A stretch of DNA of 5,427 nt from AG1 sp035559775 (lineage in GTDB: Archaea > Thermoproteota > Thermoprotei_A > Sulfolobales > AG1). Below are positions 1-5,427 of this stretch, in pieces. The stretch's first letter is position 1; every line of letters begins with the position of its first letter. Both the position numbers and the translations under genes were made by a program. The notes beneath the pieces are model-generated. The model had not been told where the DNA came from and ran no database searches. It saw nothing but the letters and a program-made list of their open reading frames with translations. The stretch spans positions 1 to 5,427 of the forward strand of contig DATMAU010000060.1 of assembly GCA_035559775.1 (NCBI GenBank). The letters are read 5' to 3'.

Positions 1-141
1 TCTATTGTTATGTATTCATTGATCACATCCATCAAAACGAGCTCAGGATCCCTCTCCAGAGGATCACCCCAGCCACCCCCACCACCCGTCCTAATACTCA
101 CAACATCACCCTCAGAAAGCCTAAAAGCAGCAATCTTTCTT
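1..141 (-). repeat. Left arm of exact 141-bp terminal inverted repeat (hyuB copy 1 C-terminus)
   Basis: Bases 1-141 are the exact reverse complement of 5287-5427; I compared every base. The identity breaks at 142 (A, where copy 2 would require C). The arm is coding: on the minus strand it gives the 46 C-terminal codons seen of hyuB copy 1, from RKIAAF through the glycine run and WGDPLERDP to the edge. Because the repeat reaches the window edge, its outer limit is unknown. Confidence 0.97.
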
Positions 142-1637
142 ACTCGTGTTCTCACACCGTTGCTGGTCATAAGTATCATACAGTTTCTAGTGCCGTTGAG
201 ACCTCTGTCAACGCTCCACGGCGGTATTTTTGCTCTATTTATAGCTGTAGTGAAGATAGCCTCCCTAGCATATATCTTATAGTCTTTTATCACTCCAAAG
301 CCTCCTCTGAATTTCCCATGTCCAACCCCATCTTCTATATTTAGTGAGTATCTTTCTACTATTAGTGGGTATCTCTGTTCAAGTACCTCGATAGATGATG
401 CATATGTCTCGCCATCTGCAAAGGATACCAGCGCGTTTACTCCATCCCTATTAGACGTCGCTCCCCAACCGCCTGGGTTAGGCTCTACTAGAGCAAAGAG
501 CTCACCTGTCCTTGGATCTCTGCCTGCAATGATCTCTGCAACTACACTTAAGAAATGCCCTGCTGGAAGCTTACCTGGCATGTGGGGTGAAAGAGCTTTC
601 CACACAAGATCTGCCGCATAAGTTAATGTCTCCCAATATGTTGACACCGGATATGGTTTCTCTGCCGTAAATACCGTACCAGGTTTATATATGATCCTCA
701 AAGGTTCGAAGAAACCTTGGCTAATATTTGCATGTGGCTCTAAAATCGCTACATATACTATTCTAACAGCAGCTATTAGTGCTGGGAGTGTCGTATTTAC
801 AGGAGCCTTAAAAGCCAGCGGATTCTCACTAAAATCGGCTACAAACTCTCTATCCTTTATTTCTACCCTTACCTTTATCTTCGCCGGTTCTGGGCTTGTA
901 CCACTATCATCTAAATAATCATATGCTTCGAACGCACCTTTAGGCAACCCGGCTATTTTTAAATATGCTAATCTCCGCCCATCTTCTATAGATTTAGAAC
1001 ATGCCTCTTTAAAAGCCTCTACTCCGTATTTCTCTATTATTTCTATTACTCTTTTCTCAGCATATCTAAGCGATGCTATCTGCGCGAAAAGGTCGCCGCT
1101 AGTAAAGTCCGGTATCCTTGAATTCTTCATGATGAGCTTATATAGATCGTTATTCAGCTTCCCCCTAGAATAGATCTTAGTAGGAGGTATTATGATCCCC
1201 TCCTGATATATTTCCTGTGCCGCCGGACCCCATGATCCGAAGTACATACCGCCAACATCATTCCAGTGTCCTTTATTAAGGGCAATAGCTACTATTTCGT
1301 CTTTATAGAATATTGGCATCATAACGCCAACATCGTTTAGATGGGTTCCTGAAATATAAGGATCATTAGTTATAATTATATCTCCTGGCTCTATCTCGTT
1401 ACCCATTATGTTGAGAATGTTCTTAGCCATTGTATCGAAAATACCAAGAAACAGGGGTACACCTGTTGCTTGTGCCACTATATTCCCGAGGCCGTCTGTG
1501 AGGCCTGTTGAGAAGTCAAGCACATCATATATAATGGGGTTTTTTGCCGTCTTTCTTGTTATCTCAAACATCTCTTCGGCTATGGATCTTAATGAATTCA
1601 ATATGATATCCAGCGTGAACGTATCTCGAGATAGCAT
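1..1637 (-). CDS. hyuB: HyuB-family subunit, copy 1 (hydantoinase B/oxoprolinase/acetone carboxylase alpha-like), 3' end cut by window
   Basis: The reading frame opens at ATG 1637-1635, directly after the hyuA stop, and gives 545 codons to the left edge without a stop. It spans nearly a whole Hydantoinase_B domain, so only a short tail should be missing. Family signatures are clear: NDPY at residues 91-94, GTHLND at 97-102, NKGHW at 121-125, PAGHF in the middle, a GGWG-type loop followed by NRDGVN, SSIEVLEQRYP, GHGKFRGGFG, and the C-terminal glycine run leading to WGDPLERDP. His99, Asp102 and His124 have the 3- and 22-residue spacing of the Mn ligands that I recall for the acetone carboxylase alpha subunit (His150/Asp153/His175), so a metal site is inferred. 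No signal peptide or membrane segment is seen; a cytoplasmic complex with the adjacent HyuA is expected. The substrate is unknown. The last 141 bases are identical to the end of copy 2, although the rest has diverged strongly. Confidence 0.93.
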   Translation of the reverse strand, partial: MLSRDTFTLDIILNSLRSIAEEMFEITRKTAKNPIIYDVLDFSTGLTDGLGNIVAQATGVPLFLGIFDTMAKNILNIMGNEIEPGDIIITNDPYISGTHLNDVGVMMPIFYKDEIVAIALNKGHWNDVGGMYFGSWGPAAQEIYQEGIIIPPTKIYSRGKLNNDLYKLIMKNSRIPDFTSGDLFAQIASLRYAEKRVIEIIEKYGVEAFKEACSKSIEDGRRLAYLKIAGLPKGAFEAYDYLDDSGTSPEPAKIKVRVEIKDREFVADFSENPLAFKAPVNTTLPALIAAVRIVYVAILEPHANISQGFFEPLRIIYKPGTVFTAEKPYPVSTYWETLTYAADLVWKALSPHMPGKLPAGHFLSVVAEIIAGRDPRTGELFALVEPNPGGWGATSNRDGVNALVSFADGETYASSIEVLEQRYPLIVERYSLNIEDGVGHGKFRGGFGVIKDYKIYAREAIFTTAINRAKIPPWSVDRGLNGTRNCMILMTSNGVRTRVRKIAAFRLSEGDVVSIRTGGGGGWGDPLERDPELVLMDVINEYITI

Positions 1638-3719
1638 CTATTTCCACCTTATTATTATGTTTCCATACTCGTCCACTTCTGCTATCTGATCTTTACTAAC
1701 AATAATGGTACTCGTAGGCTCCTCTATGATCGCCGGACCCTCTATTCTATACTCTGGTGGGAGTAGATCCTTCTCGTATACCTCAACCTTAACCCAGTGT
1801 CCCTCAATAAACGCCTCTCTGTCAGGCTTTCTAGCTTTAGATAGATCCCTCTCTTCTTTTCTTACTTTCCTAAGCGGTGGCTTTGGCAGTGATACTAGCC
1901 CTACTACATGGAAGTTAACGATCTCAACAGGGCTATCAAGTCTAAATGTATATTCTTTTTCATGATGCTCATGGAACCTCGCGATTACCGTATTGAGAAA
2001 AGCATCAGGGCTTGTAGAGGTGGTTGGTATAGGCACCTTTATCGTATGCTCTTGACCATAGTATCTCATGTCAGCGTATCTAAGAATAACTATAGAACTC
2101 CTTGAAAAGCCCTCTTCCATGAGCTGTTTTACTACCTCACCCTCAATCTCATCAAATATATTTATAACCTTATTAGCCGCCTCAGTACTATCAAGTCTTA
2201 TAACCTTAGTTCTTACAAGATCTCTCCTCACATCCATAGTTATCATGCCCCATGCTGTGAAAACACCTGAAGGTATACCCGGAACCACCATCTCTGGGAT
2301 CTTGAGCTCTGCCGCTATATATGGTGCAAACATAGGCCCTGAACCCCCATAGGCTATTAATGTAAAGTCCCTAGGATCATATCCTCTCTGGACAGAGATG
2401 GCTCTGAGGAGATAGGCCGCTTTACTATTAGCTATCCTTATTATGGCGTCAGCTACTTCTTCTATCGAAATTCTATAGTGATCTGCAAGTTTCTTGAGCC
2501 CTTCCTTGGCTAGATCCTTTCTAAGTCTAAGTCTACCGCCAAGGAAGTACTGATCATTTATTAACCCTGTCACCACATAGGCGTCTGTTAAGGTGGGTTT
2601 ATCACCTCCTTTACCATAGCATATGGGCCCAGGATCTGCCCCTACAGCTTGCGGCCCTACATTAAGGTTTCCTATCTCGTCTATCCATGCGATACTTGTG
2701 CCTCCTAAACCTAGTTCCATACTATCAATGACAGGCACCTTCACCGGATAGCCCGGTCTATAGCGATCCCGCTCTATATAGTAGTCTGTTATCACCTTAG
2801 GAGTGAGATCCTTGATAAGGCTTCCTTTGGTAGTGGTACTTCCGCCATCCAATGGTATCACATTGCTCCTTCCTATTATTCTAGCCAGGTTTAGCGAAGC
2901 TATGTAGCCGGCTATAGGTCCTGATTCTATGGTTAACACAGGCTTATCTCTAACCAGGTCGGATTTAGCAACGCCGCCGTTAGATAGCATTATATAGAAG
3001 ATTCCTCTGAATCCTAGCTTGCTGAAAGCATCACTTAACCTCTCAACATATTTAGCGAATATGGGATGAGCATAGGCGTTTATTACTGCTGTTGAGGTTC
3101 TCTCATATTCTCTCCACTCGTTTGTTATCTCGTAGGAGGCTGTTACATATTTAAAGCTGCTTTCAGTAAGGATCCTTTTGGCCTCGATCTCATGGACAGG
3201 GTTTGCATAGCTATTGATAAAGGTTATCGCAACGCTCTCGACGTTATGTTCTTTTAGCTTTTTGATAGCATTGATAAGACTAAGAGTATCGAGTTTTTTG
3301 ATCACATTCCCATTATACATCACTCTCTCATCAACCTCTAACCTTAGATATCTAGGTACAAGGGGTTCTGGCTTTGCGTATAGAAGATTATACATATCCC
3401 TTCTATTAGCTCTCTGAATCTCTAATACGTCTCTGAACCCCTTAGTAGTTATCAGCCCGGTCTTAACACCCCTTCTAGTGATTACTGTGTTTATTACGAT
3501 CGTCTGACCGTGAAATATATATCCAGCTTTTGATAGATCAATCTTAACTTTTTCAACAGCCTCAAGAACCCCTATGGCAAAATCTTTAGGCGTGGATTCA
3601 ACTTTCTCATACAATATAGCTCCTGTAACTTCATCATACACAACTATATCTGTAAAAGCACCCCCAATATCGATGCCAACTCTATATCTTTTATCGGTTT
3701 GCTGCACGATTATCGCCAT
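1638..3719 (-). CDS. hyuA: HyuA-family ATP-binding subunit (hydantoinase A/oxoprolinase), complete, 693 aa
   Basis: A complete 693-residue protein, a usual length for HyuA. These subunits have an ASKHA-type ATPase fold and supply ATP-dependent activation to the HyuB partner. The N-terminal domain shows the phosphate-binding motif VGIDIGGAFTD (residues 14-24), FHGQT with Asn77, GLITTKGFRDVLEI (88-101) and EVDERV (128-133). The central domain shows REYERTSTAVINAY (203-216), IESGPIAG (264-271), a second phosphate loop LDGGSTTTKG (290-299), GLGGTSIAW (337-345), GADPGPICYGKGG (360-372) and SVQRGYDPRDF (442-452). The C-terminal domain has MRYYGQEH (551-558) and GPAIIEEPTST (661-671). The second loop ends in T-K, closer to the acetone carboxylase type (GGTTAK) than the hydantoinase type (GGTSTD). 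The usual GPLHA motif reads GPMFA (461-465), losing its His. The ATG at 3719 is chosen because it lies 74 bp from the divergent gene and just before the first conserved motif. First gene of an operon with hyuB copy 1. Confidence 0.96.
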   Translation of the reverse strand: MAIIVQQTDKRYRVGIDIGGAFTDIVVYDEVTGAILYEKVESTPKDFAIGVLEAVEKVKIDLSKAGYIFHGQTIVINTVITRRGVKTGLITTKGFRDVLEIQRANRRDMYNLLYAKPEPLVPRYLRLEVDERVMYNGNVIKKLDTLSLINAIKKLKEHNVESVAITFINSYANPVHEIEAKRILTESSFKYVTASYEITNEWREYERTSTAVINAYAHPIFAKYVERLSDAFSKLGFRGIFYIMLSNGGVAKSDLVRDKPVLTIESGPIAGYIASLNLARIIGRSNVIPLDGGSTTTKGSLIKDLTPKVITDYYIERDRYRPGYPVKVPVIDSMELGLGGTSIAWIDEIGNLNVGPQAVGADPGPICYGKGGDKPTLTDAYVVTGLINDQYFLGGRLRLRKDLAKEGLKKLADHYRISIEEVADAIIRIANSKAAYLLRAISVQRGYDPRDFTLIAYGGSGPMFAPYIAAELKIPEMVVPGIPSGVFTAWGMITMDVRRDLVRTKVIRLDSTEAANKVINIFDEIEGEVVKQLMEEGFSRSSIVILRYADMRYYGQEHTIKVPIPTTSTSPDAFLNTVIARFHEHHEKEYTFRLDSPVEIVNFHVVGLVSLPKPPLRKVRKEERDLSKARKPDREAFIEGHWVKVEVYEKDLLPPEYRIEGPAIIEEPTSTIIVSKDQIAEVDEYGNIIIRWK
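1644..1649 (-). promoter_or_regulatory. Ribosome binding site for hyuB copy 1
   Basis: On the minus strand AGGTGG lies inside the last codons of hyuA, 6 nt before the hyuB ATG at 1637. This matches the purine-rich archaeal Shine-Dalgarno type. With the TAG stop of hyuA touching the ATG, it supports translational coupling and hence matched amounts of HyuA and HyuB copy 1. Confidence 0.75.
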
Positions 3720-3732
3720 GATTTCCTAACAC

Positions 3733-3760
3733 TTAAGCATTAATAAACTTGAATGCTTAA
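3733..3760. promoter_or_regulatory. Perfect 9-bp inverted repeat, candidate operator
   Basis: TTAAGCATT at 3733-3741 and its exact reverse complement AATGCTTAA at 3752-3760 flank a 10-bp spacer. Arm centres are 19 bp apart, close to two helical turns, as expected for a dimeric regulator on one DNA face. The spacer carries most of the candidate hyuA TATA box and the right arm overlaps the candidate hyuB TATA box, so a bound protein could block both directions. Regulator identity is unknown; no regulator gene is in the window. Confidence 0.5.
3740..3747 (-). promoter_or_regulatory. Candidate TATA box for hyuA
   Basis: Minus-strand TTTATTAA, centred about 24-25 bp upstream of the hyuA ATG at 3719. 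With archaeal TATA boxes lying about 25-27 bp before the transcription start, the transcript would begin at or next to the start codon, that is leaderless. The only Shine-Dalgarno-like bases before hyuA (AGGA, at 3727-3724 on the minus strand) are weak, in agreement. The box sits in the spacer between the two arms of the 9-bp inverted repeat. It is inferred from position and composition only. Confidence 0.45.
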
Positions 3761-3763
3761 ATT
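3756..3763 (+). promoter_or_regulatory. Candidate TATA box for hyuB copy 2
   Basis: CTTAAATT, centred about 34 bp before the ATG at 3794. This predicts a transcript start near 3785 and a leader of about 8 nt that would include GGGG at 3785-3788, five bases before the ATG, as a possible weak ribosome binding site. The box overlaps the right arm of the inverted repeat. An alternative, AAATATTT at 3776-3783, lies too close to the start codon to serve as a TATA box. Confidence 0.35.
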
Positions 3764-3766
3764 GAG

Positions 3767-3778
3767 ATTAATGCTAAA
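3767..3778 (+). promoter_or_regulatory. Third AATGCT half-site in the divergent promoter
   Basis: The stretch ATTAATGCTAAA repeats the core of the operator right arm 18 bp further on (AATGCT at 3752-3757 and again at 3770-3775). ATTAATGCT here (3767-3775) is also the exact reverse complement of AGCATTAAT at 3736-3744, so it forms a second 9-bp inverted pair with the left arm. It lies between the candidate TATA box of hyuB copy 2 and its ATG, and may give that direction extra regulation. Confidence 0.4.
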
Positions 3779-3793
3779 TATTTCGGGGATATT

Positions 3794-5427
3794 ATGAGAG
3801 ATATATTTACTCTGGAAATAATTAACAATGCATTAATATCCATAGCTGAAGAGATGTTTTATGTTTTCGGAAGAACTGCCAAGAGCCCAGTGATCTATGA
3901 GGTTCTCGACTACGCTGTAGCCTTAATGGATGAGCAGGGAAACATGTTGGCACAGGCTAATGGCGTTCCCGGGTTCGTGGGCGTTCTCGACTACGCTGTT
4001 AAGGGCTCGATCAGGGAACTCGGAGAAGAACTAGAAGATGGCGATATAATAATAGTTAATATACCCCATATAGCAGGGACGCATCTAAACGACGTTGTTC
4101 TCATCAAGCCCATCTTTTATAAAGAAGAACTAGTAGGTTTCAGCGTTAATAAGGGCCACTGGTCTGAAATCGGTGGAATGAGGTTTGGCAGCTGGACAAC
4201 AGATTCAACAGAGATCTTCCAGGAAGGACTTCAGATCCCTCCTGTCAAACTCTATAAGAAAGGTAAACCTGTTAGAGATATTATAGAGATGATTAGGCAA
4301 AACTCGAGATTGCCAGAACAGACGTTAGGGGATATGATGGCTCAAATAGCAGCCCTTATGATAGGAAGCAGAAGGGTCACAGAAATAATTGACAAATACG
4401 GAATTACAGCATACAGAGAAGCATGTAAAAAAGCCATAGCGGATTCCTATAGATATGCTATAATAAGGCTTAAAGAGCTTCCTAAAGGCACGTTCATGGC
4501 ACACGACTATATAGACGACGACGGGATAACCGACGAACCGCTTCCTATAAAAGTTAGTGTTAGAATAACTGATGAGGACATAACAGTAGATTTCACAGGC
4601 TCTTCAAAACAGGCTAAAGGACCAATAAACTCACCCCTTCCAGGAACTATTGGCGCTGTGAGGATCGTATATGTTGCCCTACTAGATCCCCACCACCCCT
4701 ATGTTAACTATGGGTTCTTATCACCACTAAAGGTTCACGCCCCTGAGGGAACAGTATTTAACCCCTCAAGAGACGCTCCTGTAGCAACCTTCTGGGAGTC
4801 GATGCTATATGCAACAGACCTGGTCTGGAAGGCTTTAGCTCCCCATGTACCAAATAGGCTTCCTGCTGGGCATTTCCTTACTGTAGGGGCAACTATACTG
4901 GGGGGTCGTGATAAGAGATCCGGAGAACCATTTGGAATAGTAGAGCCTCAGCCAGGAGGCTGGGGAGCTGCATCTAGTAGAGATGGTGTGAATGCCTTGG
5001 TCTGTGTTGGAGATGGGGAGACATATGCATCATCAATAGAAGTACTTGAGAGGAGATATCCAGTTCTAGTTGAACAATATAGCCTAAACATAGAAGGAGG
5101 AGCCGGGCATGGGAAGTTCAGAGGAGGCTTTGGGATAATAAAAGACTACAGAGTCTTAACAGATGAAGCGTTCTTTACAATATCATTTGGAAGATCTAAA
5201 TATCCACCGTGGGGTGTAAGCGGGGGTTTAAATGGAACACCATGCAAATTCATAATAAGAAAGAACGATGGGAGAATTTTAGAGGGAAGAAAGATTGCTG
5301 CTTTTAGGCTTTCTGAGGGTGATGTTGTGAGTATTAGGACGGGTGGTGGGGGTGGCTGGGGTGATCCTCTGGAGAGGGATCCTGAGCTCGTTTTGATGGA
5401 TGTGATCAATGAATACATAACAATAGA
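3794..5427 (+). CDS. hyuB: HyuB-family subunit, copy 2 (diverged paralog), 3' end cut by window
   Basis: The frame opens at ATG 3794 and runs 544 codons to the right edge without a stop. It is a full-length Hydantoinase_B type protein apart from a short missing tail. Recognisable parts are GTHLND (residues 95-100), NKGHW (119-123), DFTGSS, INSPLPGT, PAGHF, EPQPGGWG, SRDGVN, SSIEVLERRYP, GHGKFRGGFG and WGDPLERDP near the end. His97, Asp100 and His122 keep the spacing of the inferred metal ligands. It aligns with copy 1 along its length; over the 40-residue block around those ligands I count 24 identities. Differences include NIPH (89-92) where copy 1 has NDPY, and GHWSEIGG where copy 1 has GHWNDVGG. 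It is divergent from the hyuA-hyuB operon, with no hyuA of its own visible, so it may share that HyuA, or a partner may follow outside. The final 46 codons are base-for-base the same as copy 1. Confidence 0.93.
   Translation, partial: MRDIFTLEIINNALISIAEEMFYVFGRTAKSPVIYEVLDYAVALMDEQGNMLAQANGVPGFVGVLDYAVKGSIRELGEELEDGDIIIVNIPHIAGTHLNDVVLIKPIFYKEELVGFSVNKGHWSEIGGMRFGSWTTDSTEIFQEGLQIPPVKLYKKGKPVRDIIEMIRQNSRLPEQTLGDMMAQIAALMIGSRRVTEIIDKYGITAYREACKKAIADSYRYAIIRLKELPKGTFMAHDYIDDDGITDEPLPIKVSVRITDEDITVDFTGSSKQAKGPINSPLPGTIGAVRIVYVALLDPHHPYVNYGFLSPLKVHAPEGTVFNPSRDAPVATFWESMLYATDLVWKALAPHVPNRLPAGHFLTVGATILGGRDKRSGEPFGIVEPQPGGWGAASSRDGVNALVCVGDGETYASSIEVLERRYPVLVEQYSLNIEGGAGHGKFRGGFGIIKDYRVLTDEAFFTISFGRSKYPPWGVSGGLNGTPCKFIIRKNDGRILEGRKIAAFRLSEGDVVSIRTGGGGGWGDPLERDPELVLMDVINEYITI
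3902..3918 (+). repeat. 17-bp direct repeat inside hyuB copy 2, first unit
   Basis: The 17 bases GTTCTCGACTACGCTGT recur exactly at 3983-3999, 81 bp (27 codons) on and in the same frame, so both units encode VLDYAV. In copy 1 the first position reads VLDFST and the second IFDTMA, so the first unit looks ancestral and the second derived. Confidence 0.6.
3983..3999 (+). repeat. 17-bp direct repeat inside hyuB copy 2, second unit
   Basis: Exact second copy of the bases at 3902-3918, in frame. The corresponding residues of copy 1 are different (IFDTMA), and the bases on both sides of the repeat differ, which suggests a local copying event or chance convergence rather than a longer tandem duplication. 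Confidence 0.6.
5287..5427 (+). repeat. Right arm of exact 141-bp terminal inverted repeat (hyuB copy 2 C-terminus)
   Basis: Exact reverse complement of 1-141 and in the same reading frame as that arm, encoding the same 46 residues with no synonymous change. The inner edge lies in a glycine codon (GGA, against GTA for valine in copy 1). It carries no transposon hallmarks and no recombinase gene lies near it. Confidence 0.97.

Larger units (their letters stand above)
3720..3793. promoter_or_regulatory. Divergent promoter region between hyuA and hyuB copy 2
   Basis: This is the only non-coding DNA in the window: 74 bp, strongly AT-rich apart from a GGGG at 3785-3788. It must hold the promoters for both divergent units. 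The room is so short that both transcripts probably have very short or no leaders, as is common for first genes in Thermoproteota. It contains two candidate TATA boxes and three copies of an AATGCT core, listed separately. Confidence 0.7.

Noticed and set aside
10..282. Small plus-strand open frame starting MYSLITSIKT, with a near copy on the minus strand at 5146-5418
   Set aside because: Both are antisense shadows of the two hyuB C-termini. They share their first half only because of the 141-bp repeat, and the run of prolines is the glycine run of HyuB read backwards. Neither resembles a real protein after the repeat ends.
1408..1689. Other plus-strand open frames over the minus-strand genes (691-918, 1408-1689, 1705-1965, 1908-2105, 2068-2352, 3214-3417)
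   Set aside because: Each lies antisense to well-conserved hyuA or hyuB codons, lacks a plausible ribosome binding site or family signature, and has the composition expected of a reverse-frame shadow.
3776..3783. AAATATTT palindrome as the TATA box for hyuB copy 2
   Set aside because: It ends only 10 bases before the ATG, so transcription would start inside the coding region. It would work only if translation began further downstream, and the conserved N-terminus of the family argues against that.
1..5427. A transposon, integrative element or linear replicon bounded by 141-bp terminal inverted repeats
   Set aside because: The repeat arms are in-frame hyuB coding sequence that continues to the edge without a stop. 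There is no transposase, integrase, polymerase or terminal protein gene, and target-site duplications cannot be seen.
1..5427. Fold-back (hairpin) chimera of a single locus
   Set aside because: The two halves are not mirror images: the hyuB copies are distinct diverged paralogs over about 1.5 kb and hyuA is present once. Only the terminal 141 bases are identical, so a simple fold-back artifact does not fit.

Overview
The window is almost entirely protein-coding and carries three genes of the HyuA/HyuB superfamily (N-methylhydantoinase, 5-oxoprolinase, acetone carboxylase, acetophenone carboxylase). Heavy use of AGA/AGG arginine and ATA isoleucine codons, AT-rich TATA-like promoters very close to the start codons, a GGTGG-type ribosome binding site inside an operon, and the protein sequences themselves suggest a thermophilic archaeon, most likely Thermoproteota (Crenarchaeota). 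That assignment is inference; the window holds no marker gene.

Layout: a 74-bp central spacer (3720-3793) divides two divergent transcription units. To the left, on the minus strand, hyuA (3719-1638) is followed with no gap by hyuB copy 1 (1637 to the left edge), with the stop and start codons touching as TAGATG. To the right, on the plus strand, a second and diverged hyuB copy 2 starts at 3794 and runs off the right edge. Both hyuB genes lack their stop codon inside the window. One HyuA therefore stands beside two different HyuB partners, so a shared or alternative subunit assembly is possible. The substrate cannot be read from the sequence. Known relatives couple ATP hydrolysis to hydrolysis or carboxylation of small carbonyl, amide or lactam compounds.

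The most unusual property is that the first 141 and last 141 bases of the window are exact reverse complements (1-141 and 5287-5427; coordinates pair to 5428). The repeat is not a transposon end. It is the same C-terminal coding stretch of the two hyuB paralogs, in the same reading frame, with no synonymous difference, while the 21 residues just before it share only 7 identities. This points to recent gene conversion or duplication of the hyuB 3' end. An exact 141-base overlap ending at both window edges also looks like a de Bruijn graph contig stopping at a shared k-mer, so the true repeat probably continues outward and the downstream neighbours of the two genes are unresolved.

The central spacer holds a second structured signal: three copies of an AATGCT core, two of them forming a perfect 9-bp inverted repeat, interleaved with candidate TATA boxes for both directions. 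This is a good candidate for one operator controlling both units. No RNA gene, CRISPR array, transposase, recombinase or terminator is visible.
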